A stretch of DNA of 5,862 nt from Fidelibacterota bacterium (GTDB taxonomy: Bacteria > Fidelibacterota > JAANXI01), in assembly GCA_018263365.1 (NCBI GenBank), contig JAANXI010000096.1, positions 1-5,862 of the forward strand. Reading direction: 5' to 3'. The notes under the pieces were generated by a model. That model was given only the letters and a program-made list of their open reading frames with translations. It searched no databases and was not told where the DNA came from. The position numbers and the translations under genes are program-made. The first letter of the stretch is position 1; every line of letters starts with the position of its first letter. Below, in pieces: positions 1-5,854 of the stretch.

Positions 1-148
1 GAGATGAAAAGGGTTTGCGAAACCGAAGGCATACCCGGAGGGTCTGTTGAGGATTTCGCGGAGCCTTCGCGCGCAACAGATTGGTGCAGGTCGCCACATA
101 AAATCGCTTAATTTAGGAACTAATAAGAACCAGACCGAGAAAATTGTT
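1..148. other. Hairpin-rich leader upstream of prfC
   Basis: No complete gene is visible here. The stretch can form two adjacent hairpins: ACCC (33-36) with GGGT (40-43), and TCTGTTG (43-49) with CAACAGA (74-80) enclosing a CGCG/CGCG inner stem (57-60 with 68-71). The arms share base 43, so they cannot both form fully. In the third plus frame a short open tail rich in Arg (residues GLRNRRHTRRVC) ends with TGA at 48-50. This could be the end of an upstream gene or just part of a dispersed repeat. The bases just before prfC are AT-rich (98-148). I could not pair a good -35 with a -10 there, although ATAAAAT at 98-104 is a possible -10-like element. Confidence 0.35.
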
Positions 149-1765
149 ATGCCAACTGAAGCAACAGCCCAAGTCAGTCCCAATAAATTAGCCAATGAGA
201 TCAACCGCCGCCGGACGTTTGCCATTATCTCACACCCGGATGCGGGGAAGACGACACTCACAGAAAAATTCCTCCTGTACGGAGGCGCCATCCACGAGGC
301 GGGATCTATTAAGAGCCGAAAAGCGCGCAAGTATGCAGCCTCCGACTGGATGACCATCGAACAGGAGCGTGGTATTTCCGTCACCTCCTCGGTGATGCGC
401 TTTGAATATGAGAACGTCAAGTACAACCTGCTGGATACGCCGGGCCATAAAGATTTTTCCGAGGATACACTCCGAACACTGGTCGCCGCGGACAATGCGC
501 TGATGGTTATCGACGTTGCGAAGGGCGTCGAGGAGCAGACGGAGAAGCTGTTCGAAGTCTGCCAGATGCGGAATATCCCGATTATTACATTCGTGAACAA
601 GTGCGACCGCATTGGACTGGAACCGTTGGAGGTGCTCAGCGACGTGGAGAGCAAACTGGGCATTCACGCCGTCCCGGCAACTTGGCCGATGGGTAAAGGC
701 CGAAATTTTCAGGGAATTTACGTGGTACACAGCGATGAAATTCACCTGTATCACAAGTCCAAGCATGGCGCAGAAAAAGCGGAAACAGAGGTTCTTCCAT
801 TCGATGAAGGTTTGGAAAAGTCGACAATCCCCGAACCCGAGAAGGAGAAGTTCGAAGAAGAGGTGATGCTCATCCGAGATGAGCTGGAGCAAATCGACGA
901 GGAGGCTTTCCTGAACGGGGAAGTCACACCGGTATTCTTCGGCTCGGCGCTAAATAATTTCGGCGTAGACCTTTTTCTCAGACAGTTCGCCCAATGGGCG
1001 CAATCTCCGCAGCCATACGAGGCACGGGATGGAAACGAGCGGGAAATGGATAGGGAGTTCTCCGGATTTATTTTCAAACTCCAGGCCAATATGAATCCCA
1101 ACCACCGAGACTGCGCGGCGTTTGTCCGCATCACCTCCGGCCGATTTGAGCGAGGCAAGAAGGTGACGCATAGCCGTTCAGGAAAAACGGTAAGACTTTC
1201 AACGCCACATACGCTGATGGGCGACGAACGCGATATCCTGGAAGAAGCGTATCCCGGCGATGTGATAGCCCTGTTTAATCCCGGCGAATTTCAGATCGGT
1301 GACACGCTCTATTCGGAGGATCCCGTTGAGTTCAACGTGATTCCGCTCTTTTCGCCCGAACATTTCCTCAAAGTCTCTACCAAGGAGCCGTTTAAGCGGA
1401 AACAGCTCCGCCAGGGATTGCAGCAGCTCTCCGAGGAGGGCGTGGTTCACGTATTTGAAGTGCCGCATGGAGTGGGCAATGAGTTATTGCTGGGAACCGT
1501 CGGCGTATTACAGTTCGACGTGGTGGAGCACCGCATGAAGACCGAATACGGCGTGGAACTGAATAAAACACCGGTGAACTACGGCGCCGCCCGCTGGCTT
1601 CCGGACGATCCCGAAGTGATGAAAAAGCTAGAATCGGCCTACTTTACGCACGTCACCAAAGATATGGATGACAACCCGATAGCTTTATTCGAGAGTCGGT
1701 ACGCGCTGGAGAAAACCGAAGAGTCAGTCGGAGCGGAAAACCTGTTTAAGTTTAAGCAGCATTAA
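149..1765 (+). CDS. prfC: Peptide chain release factor 3 (RF3), translational GTPase
   Basis: RF3 is the cytoplasmic GTPase that removes RF1/RF2 from the ribosome after peptide release. From ATG at 149 the protein has 538 residues, close to the 529 of Escherichia coli RF3, and it aligns over the full length. The G motifs are all present: G1 SHPDAGKTT (28-36), G2 RGISVTS (74-80), G3 DTPGH (96-100), G4 NKCD (150-153) and G5 SAL (266-268). RF3-type stretches follow: TPVFFGSALNNFGVD, FKLQANMNPNHRD, EEAYPGD, QLSEEG and VGVLQFDVV, covering the beta-barrel domain II and the RF3-specific C-terminal domain. An in-frame TTG at 47 would add 34 residues, but that extension is not RF3-like and lies in a hairpin region, so ATG at 149 is preferred. 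It has a weak purine tract (CCGAGAAAA) upstream. The gene converges on the isoaspartyl peptidase gene and shows no functional link to it. Confidence 0.97.
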   Translation: MPTEATAQVSPNKLANEINRRRTFAIISHPDAGKTTLTEKFLLYGGAIHEAGSIKSRKARKYAASDWMTIEQERGISVTSSVMRFEYENVKYNLLDTPGHKDFSEDTLRTLVAADNALMVIDVAKGVEEQTEKLFEVCQMRNIPIITFVNKCDRIGLEPLEVLSDVESKLGIHAVPATWPMGKGRNFQGIYVVHSDEIHLYHKSKHGAEKAETEVLPFDEGLEKSTIPEPEKEKFEEEVMLIRDELEQIDEEAFLNGEVTPVFFGSALNNFGVDLFLRQFAQWAQSPQPYEARDGNEREMDREFSGFIFKLQANMNPNHRDCAAFVRITSGRFERGKKVTHSRSGKTVRLSTPHTLMGDERDILEEAYPGDVIALFNPGEFQIGDTLYSEDPVEFNVIPLFSPEHFLKVSTKEPFKRKQLRQGLQQLSEEGVVHVFEVPHGVGNELLLGTVGVLQFDVVEHRMKTEYGVELNKTPVNYGAARWLPDDPEVMKKLESAYFTHVTKDMDDNPIALFESRYALEKTEESVGAENLFKFKQH

Positions 1766-1768
1766 ATT

Positions 1769-1905
1769 TGTCATTCTGAGAGTAAGTGTCCCGGAAGGGA
1801 TCCCTATGGGGAAGAATCTCCTAGCCACAATTCGTAATTAAAGGAGATTCTTTCTCACCAGAGACTCCTCCCGGAGCGTTCCGCTTTGCTTCACTCAGAA
1901 TGACA
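1769..1905. repeat. Nested inverted repeat between convergent genes
   Basis: A perfect 12-bp inverted repeat, TGTCATTCTGAG (1769-1780) and CTCAGAATGACA (1894-1905), encloses a second perfect 11-bp inverted repeat, AAGAATCTCCT (1812-1822) and AGGAGATTCTT (1842-1852). Smaller stems lie in the arms: TCCC/GGGA at 1789-1800 and AGCG/CGCT at 1875-1885. The unit starts 3 bp after the prfC stop and ends 22 bp before the stop of the opposing gene. From memory, sequences of the TGTCATTCTGAG...AGAATCT...CTCAGAATGACA type occur as dispersed intergenic repeats in many environmental bacterial genomes, which I cannot check here. It has no clean T-run on either strand, so it is not a textbook intrinsic terminator, but its position would let it act as a two-way transcript end. 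Confidence 0.8.
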
Positions 1906-1927
1906 GCATTGTCGAATGTTACTTTAT

Positions 1928-2944
1928 TCATTCCCCCTTAAAAATCTTCACCACCGGACTTGCACCGGACAAATAATATCCCCGGTACATCCCATCTGTC
2001 GTAAACGGCATAGTGATGTTGCCCCCAGCATCTATGGCAATCACGCCGCCTGAGCCGCCCAGTTCGACGAGCTTTTCCATGATGACTGTATTTGCCACTT
2101 CTTCCAAGGAAATATTTTTATACGCCATCATCGCAGAGATATCGTGGGTGACCACATTTCGGATAAAGTACTCACCATGGCCTGTTGCGGAGACTGCACA
2201 GGTTTTGTTGTTTGCGTAAGTACCCGCTCCAATGATCGGAGAGTCGCCGATGCGCCCGAACCGCTTGTAGGTCATCCCCCCGGTGGATGTCCCGGCCGCC
2301 AGGTTGCCATCCTTGTCAAGTGCCACACAGCCGACCGTTCCGTGTGAACCATCACCGGATTTCTGCTTTTCTCTTTCGATGCGCCGCTGCAGTGATTCCC
2401 AACGCCGTTTCGTATAAAAATAGTCTTCATCTACCATTGAAACGCCGTGTCGTTTGGCAAACGCCTCCGCTCCTTTCTGCGCCAGCATCACGTGGGGTGA
2501 TTTCTCCATTACCAACCGGGCGAGGCTAATAGGATTTTTGATGTGTTTTACGCCTGCCACAGCTCCGGCATTTAGGGTTTTGCCGTCCATGATGGATGCA
2601 TCGAGTTCGTTGGTACCCTCTGCGGTGAAAACGGCCCCTTTCCCGGCGTTAAACAGCGAATCATCCTCCAGCAGATTGATCACCTGTTCCACCGCATCCA
2701 GACTGGATCCACCCTTTTCGAGGATCCGGTATCCTTTTTCCAGGGCGGATTCAAGCGCACTCCGATAAGCCTGCTCCTTTTCCGCACTCATCTTCGATTT
2801 GAGGATAGTACCAGCTCCTCCATGGATTGCCAGTCCGAAACCGGAATTTTGAGGGGCATCCTGTGCTATGAGCAGCAAGGGAAAAATGCAAATGAGGAAT
2901 ATTGTTGCGACTTTTTGCCTGCGAATGTGCTTCAAAAACTGCAT
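1928..2944 (-). CDS. Exported isoaspartyl peptidase / L-asparaginase (Ntn-hydrolase)
   Basis: Enzymes of this family (peptidase family T2, like E. coli IaaA) hydrolyse beta-aspartyl dipeptides and often L-asparagine. The 338-residue precursor is expected to self-cleave before a Thr. Visible here are IHGGAGT (40-46), the GGSSLDAVE stretch (78-86), FNAGKGAVF (99-107), ELDASIMDG (113-121), the cleavage site HG|TVG with Thr203 as nucleophile, STGGMT (220-225), GRIGDSPIIGAG (230-241), TGHGE (254-258) and GGSGGVIAID (297-306). HGTVG plus STGGMT favour isoaspartyl peptidase over glycosylasparaginase, which has HDTIG. Residues 1-28 form a signal peptide (KHIRRQK, a hydrophobic core, then LLIAQ), so the protein is probably periplasmic; many family members are cytoplasmic. 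There is no lipobox Cys. The start ATG (complement of 2942-2944) has GAAAGGAAAG just upstream. The gene lies 24 bp after the DUF2135-like gene and is probably cotranscribed with it. TGA stop at 1928-1930. Confidence 0.93.
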   Translation of the reverse strand: MQFLKHIRRQKVATIFLICIFPLLLIAQDAPQNSGFGLAIHGGAGTILKSKMSAEKEQAYRSALESALEKGYRILEKGGSSLDAVEQVINLLEDDSLFNAGKGAVFTAEGTNELDASIMDGKTLNAGAVAGVKHIKNPISLARLVMEKSPHVMLAQKGAEAFAKRHGVSMVDEDYFYTKRRWESLQRRIEREKQKSGDGSHGTVGCVALDKDGNLAAGTSTGGMTYKRFGRIGDSPIIGAGTYANNKTCAVSATGHGEYFIRNVVTHDISAMMAYKNISLEEVANTVIMEKLVELGGSGGVIAIDAGGNITMPFTTDGMYRGYYLSGASPVVKIFKGE

Positions 2945-2968
2945 AGCTTTCCTTTCGTGATTAGAAAG

Positions 2969-3742
2969 TTATATTCCCGAATGATGTTCGAATAATTCAT
3001 TCACCAGTTCTATTTCGCCGTTCCGGATACTGAACACATGCCAGATCGTGCCGATCTGATTCCGTGGGATCGTCAGCATGTGCAGCAATTCGGAGCCCTG
3101 ATAAATTTTGACTGTCGCCTTCGAGCGGGACAAATACACTACTCCCTGTCTGGAGCGATTTGAGTAATCGTGTACCAGAAAATCGTAGTGTGCGTTTTTG
3201 TCTATTTTCTTGGCGGTTATTGTTTCCGGGCCGTAACCGTTGCGGTCGTCCCGGTCCAGCCGGTCCACGCCATCTCCGGAGACCCGCATATCCTGGTAGG
3301 AAATATGGTATTCGCTTTCTTTTATAAAATGGGCATCCAAATCTTCCGGACGCGAATCCCAGTCGAGGACGATGCGCATGTTGCCCAACGGCAGTGCGGG
3401 GGAGACGGAAAACCGGTTGAAAAAAATCGTGCCGGCCTCGATAGCCAGCGGAAATTCTGCTTTCACGTAGCCCTGTTTTGAGAATGTGACCTTGTAGGTG
3501 TCGTTCTCCGCCGGAATCGGAAACAGGATTTTCCCTTCTCCATCAGTTTGATATGTACCGATACTCTCGATTGTGACATCGGCGGCCGGAATCGGCTCGC
3601 CGTTCAGTGCATTGAAAAACCGGAGCGTCAACTGGTCACTCTCCATTTCGGTAAACGCATCGTCCATCGTTTCAAACGGATCCTGGGCAAAGATCATCCC
3701 CGGGAGAATCAGAAGATAAAGCAATAACTGGGTGGTTTTCAT
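2969..3742 (-). CDS. Exported protein with carboxypeptidase-regulatory-like and YfaP/DUF2135-like domains
   Basis: The product has 257 residues. Residues 1-19 are a signal peptide with probable cleavage at MIFA|QDP. Residues about 37-113 look like a carboxypeptidase-regulatory-like beta-sandwich: LTLRFFNALNGEPIPAADV, then a TDGEGKILFPIP turn, then YKVTFSKQGYV. Residues about 122-243 resemble the YfaP/DUF2135 type: MRIVLDWDSRPEDLDAHF (122-139), a Tyr/His strand (EYHISYQDM), the Asp-rich LDRDDRNGYGPETIT segment (162-176), YDFLVHDYSN (186-195), a VKIYQG strand and a closing WHVFSIRNGEI. The DWDSRPEDLD and GYGPETIT motifs are the best clues. The Asp cluster could bind a metal, but that is inference. 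No catalytic residues are evident, so a binding or structural role in the envelope is more likely than an enzyme. The start has an AAAAGGAA ribosome site (3748-3755), and the isoaspartyl peptidase gene follows after 24 bp. Confidence 0.82.
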   Translation of the reverse strand: MKTTQLLLYLLILPGMIFAQDPFETMDDAFTEMESDQLTLRFFNALNGEPIPAADVTIESIGTYQTDGEGKILFPIPAENDTYKVTFSKQGYVKAEFPLAIEAGTIFFNRFSVSPALPLGNMRIVLDWDSRPEDLDAHFIKESEYHISYQDMRVSGDGVDRLDRDDRNGYGPETITAKKIDKNAHYDFLVHDYSNRSRQGVVYLSRSKATVKIYQGSELLHMLTIPRNQIGTIWHVFSIRNGEIELVNELFEHHSGI

Positions 3743-3799
3743 CGGCGTTCCTTTTCGGTTTTATTGCACTTTTGGTTTGATCAACTTGTATGGAAAACT

Positions 3800-3894
3800 T
3801 GGACACTAAAAGGGCTGAAAAAAATCATAAAATATAAAATGCCCTTATTAATATCTTTAGACCACAAAATTGTGTCGAGTCAACTTAGTGTCCA
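3800..3894. repeat. 95-bp inverted-repeat element upstream of the DUF2135-like gene
   Basis: Perfect 10-bp terminal inverted repeats, TGGACACTAA (3800-3809) and TTAGTGTCCA (3885-3894), bound an AT-rich interior. Directly inside the left arm, AAGGGC (3810-3815) pairs with GCCCTT (3841-3846) across a 25-base A/T-rich loop. CACAA/TTGTG (3863-3874) forms a further short palindrome. No target-site duplication is obvious and there is no room for a transposase. On the minus strand the element falls between the stop of the transglutaminase-like gene and the ribosome site of the next gene. It may be a MITE-like remnant, a structured leader, or a transcript-end signal lacking a clean U-tract. TTGACT (complement of 3879-3884) lies within it but has no good -10 partner. 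Confidence 0.6.
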
Positions 3895-3918
3895 TTCGCG
3901 TATCTTCATGGCTAATTC

Positions 3919-5388
3919 CTAATCAAACGTAAATACCGCAACTTTTTTGTCCTGAACAACCGGCATGGTCATACCGTATTCTGCCTTAATGTACGTCGGG
4001 TCGCAAATGGTATAGGTTTGTCCATCATATGTAATCGAATCCCGGCCAACATCGCTGGAAAATTTCACGGCGGTGGCGATGTGGCCCGGATAATCCAGTC
4101 CAATGACCTCCAGGCCAAGGAGATTCCGAACAAGATACGCAAACAATGCCGACCGGTCCTCGCAATCGGAGGCTGGGTAGTAGAGCGTCTCTTCGGGAAA
4201 CAGGTAGTTCTCTTTGCCGAACTGTTGAGCATCAGTCTGGTATTTAAAAGCAGTTTGCACAAACCGGAGCAGCAGGTTCACTGCCCGGGTTTCGGTTTCG
4301 TCTGCGATGACCGGGCGTAATTCCTCCACCAGAGATTTTGCGGTGTGTGGCGACATCGCGGACTGAAAATAAATCGGAATATCTGCTTGGGGATAAGTAT
4401 CGTAAAACTCCGTGATATTCCTGTTTACCGGTACCTCTATCGTATATTGTTCCCCGAGATATTCGAACCTGAATTCCCGGGTGTTACGATTTTCGGTGAT
4501 GGCTGGCGAGGCGTCTAACCGAAAACTAATCGGTCGCGATTTGCCAGGATAGTCCTCCTTGTATGTGGTTATGCCTTTGACGTGCGAAGAGCGGCCGTCC
4601 AGCGGCATTATGTAGTATTTTGTTCCCGCAATAGTCAGGAACGGAATACTGTACAAAGTATTCTCTGAAGGCAAAAGTAAATAGACCGTATCCTCATAGT
4701 ATCCGACTCGCACATCATAGCCGGATTTCAGGAGCATAAACCAGGCGAAGAGTGTGGCTGAATTGGGAGAATTCTCATAGAGATTTTCTCCCAGGTGATG
4801 GACAAAAATGGCGTATCCCCAGTCGTTTAATTTTAGACTTTTGCGGTATTCCTCTGTGTGATCTATCAGGGATTTAGTGTCAGCCGTTCCCAGCGATTTC
4901 CAGAACCCGCTGATGCTTTCCTGATCGATATTTTCCTCGACAGGACTACCTATTTGCCGATCATACTTAACTTGAACAGGCGTTCCAAAGAATTGAAACT
5001 CTATCGTTTGATATTTTTCCGGTTCTTCAGGTGTCCGTGGGGGTTGAGGAGCAGTCGGGGTAAGGTCTGATGGGGCAGGCTCCAGTGTGGGCGGAGGTGA
5101 GACTTTCGGGGCGTCCGGTTTTTCAGGGGTTATTTCCGGTTCCGTTTCCGCAGTTGGGATATTTTTGGGTTTGGGCGTCTCATCCCTGACAAGACCCTGA
5201 TAGGTTTGGAAATCCTCCCACTCCTGTTGCAGATACTTCATAAACTCCTTGTCCCGGGCATCCTGAAATTGTTGAAACTCCTGTTGTTGCTGTTGTTTCC
5301 ATTCTTCGAAATCCTGTTGGGGTTTCACAGAGGATGGCAGGGCAAAAAATGTGAGCGCGATAATCAACAAAGTGGAACTGCACTTCAT
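3919..5388 (-). CDS. Exported transglutaminase-like protein with Gln-rich N-terminal helix
   Basis: The product has 489 residues and begins with a signal peptide (about 1-22). A Gln/Glu/aromatic-rich, probably helical or coiled-coil segment follows (25-65), with repeated EF-QQF-Q units ending in RDETPKPKNIP (68-78). Next is a Pro/Glu linker (79-125). The C-terminal part has a transglutaminase-like (papain-fold) triad: Cys409 in SDCEDRSALFAYL, His436 in GHIATAV and Asp463 in ICDPTYI. Residues about 200-262 look like a second copy that lacks the triad (see findings). The family includes proteases, amidases and inactive members, so the reaction cannot be stated. The product is probably periplasmic, or attached to the outer membrane by something other than a lipobox, since none is present. 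The start ATG (complement of 5386-5388) has GGGAG five bases upstream. Stop TAG at 3919-3921. It is codirectional with the next two genes but 176 bp away. Confidence 0.82.
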   Translation of the reverse strand: MKCSSTLLIIALTFFALPSSVKPQQDFEEWKQQQQQEFQQFQDARDKEFMKYLQQEWEDFQTYQGLVRDETPKPKNIPTAETEPEITPEKPDAPKVSPPPTLEPAPSDLTPTAPQPPRTPEEPEKYQTIEFQFFGTPVQVKYDRQIGSPVEENIDQESISGFWKSLGTADTKSLIDHTEEYRKSLKLNDWGYAIFVHHLGENLYENSPNSATLFAWFMLLKSGYDVRVGYYEDTVYLLLPSENTLYSIPFLTIAGTKYYIMPLDGRSSHVKGITTYKEDYPGKSRPISFRLDASPAITENRNTREFRFEYLGEQYTIEVPVNRNITEFYDTYPQADIPIYFQSAMSPHTAKSLVEELRPVIADETETRAVNLLLRFVQTAFKYQTDAQQFGKENYLFPEETLYYPASDCEDRSALFAYLVRNLLGLEVIGLDYPGHIATAVKFSSDVGRDSITYDGQTYTICDPTYIKAEYGMTMPVVQDKKVAVFTFD

Positions 5389-5515
5389 AAGTACTCCCGG
5401 TTGTTTCCTGTTTTTACCGGTTAATATATCTGAATTCCGGAACGAAGACTATGATAAGTACTAACTTTAGGGATGGCTGAGTGAAAAGCAATAATTTTTT
5501 GTTGGCAGAACCTGA

Positions 5516-5538
5516 ATTCAATGGAGTGACCATTGAAT
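5516..5538. repeat. Perfect 9-bp hairpin, 5-base loop
   Basis: ATTCAATGG (5516-5524) and CCATTGAAT (5530-5538) are exact reverse complements separated by AGTGA. No T-run follows directly on either strand, so it is not a standard intrinsic terminator. It lies about 130 bp upstream of the transglutaminase-like start codon and could be a regulator binding site or a decayed repeat. Confidence 0.6.
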
Positions 5539-5582
5539 CCGAACTGAAAATTTGACCGACTGATTTTAGACTAACCTGAATA

Positions 5583-5622
5583 ATTCATGAATGGTAGGAG
5601 AGTGTTCTTTTCATCCATTCAT
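5583..5622. repeat. Palindrome and inverted repeat around ATTCATGAAT
   Basis: ATTCATGAAT (5583-5592) is a perfect 10-bp palindrome. Its right part extended, ATGAATGG (5587-5594), is repeated in inverted form as CCATTCAT (5615-5622), giving an 8-bp stem with a 20-base loop. The shared TGAATGG/CCATTCA words echo the ATTCAATGG hairpin about 60 bp to the left. Confidence 0.45.
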
Positions 5623-5674
5623 TGCAGTAATTTCGCAATCGCCTCCCTGGTTATTTTCTTCAACACCAATTTCA

Positions 5675-5771
5675 GTAGAGACGCGCCATGGAGGCTGCGT
5701 GAAAACAGAAAACCAAGGAAAAAATTAGTGAGCTAAACACGAGATTGTTCTCCCGGTAGAGACGTTTCATG
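5675..5771. repeat. Two direct copies of a GTAGAGACG...CATG half-palindrome
   Basis: GTAGAGACGCGCCATG (5675-5690) and GTAGAGACGTTTCATG (5756-5771, last base shared with the next structure) match at 13 of 16 positions and are 81 bp apart. From memory, each looks like the left half of a known type of dispersed palindromic repeat in which GTAGAGACG...CATG is mirrored by ...CGTCTCTAC. Here the right halves are degenerate (only ACGC 5681-5684 with GCGT 5697-5700) or absent. The 9-mer identity is directly visible; the link to a repeat family is recollection. Confidence 0.5.
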
Positions 5772-5854
5772 CCTGTCCCGATAAGTCTATTAGACTTGAG
5801 AAAGGAATTTGAGCTGGTATGTTATAGGAGAATACCAGCCAGCAGGAGACAGGC
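5771..5854. other. Foldable 84-nt segment, possible structured RNA or repeat
   Basis: GCCTGTC (5771-5777) pairs exactly with GACAGGC (5848-5854). Inside are two more perfect stems: AAGTCT (5783-5788) with AGACTT (5792-5797) around a 3-base loop, and GCTGGTAT (5813-5820) with ATACCAGC (5832-5839) around an 11-base loop. This gives a three-way-junction layout. AGGAGA occurs twice, in the second hairpin loop (5826-5831) and next to the closing stem (5844-5849). I do not recognise a known riboswitch or RNA family. Strand is unknown; read rightward it could be the leader of a gene beyond the window. Confidence 0.4.

Noticed and set aside
47..148. In-frame N-terminal extension of prfC from TTG at 47
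   Set aside because: The 34 extra residues have no RF3 similarity, the TTG lies in a hairpin, and the ATG at 149 gives the expected family length.
230..892. 220-codon open frame antisense to prfC
   Set aside because: It lies wholly opposite a highly conserved gene, shows no recognisable domain, and is explained by codon bias of the sense strand.
3810..3846. Intrinsic terminator of the transglutaminase-like gene
   Set aside because: The 6-bp stem has a 25-base loop and only a short T stretch after it. It fits better as part of the larger inverted-repeat element.
5280..5305. Simple-sequence (CAA/CAG) tract as a phase-variable repeat
   Set aside because: It is only five mixed Gln codons in a Gln-rich helix; a length change would be in-frame and the tract is too short for slippage switching.
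5516..5538. Intrinsic terminator
   Set aside because: No U-tract follows the stem on either strand, and the stem is AT-rich.
5672..5770. 32-residue minus-strand frame with a hydrophobic, signal-like core
   Set aside because: Its first codons and its last codons both come from copies of the GTAGAGACG repeat, there is only a weak ribosome site, and nothing follows the hydrophobic stretch. A chance frame or a remnant is more likely.
5771..5854. tRNA-like reading of the segment (7-bp closing stem, 84 nt)
   Set aside because: There is no T-arm with a GTTCRANYC-like loop next to the closing stem and no proper anticodon arm placement.
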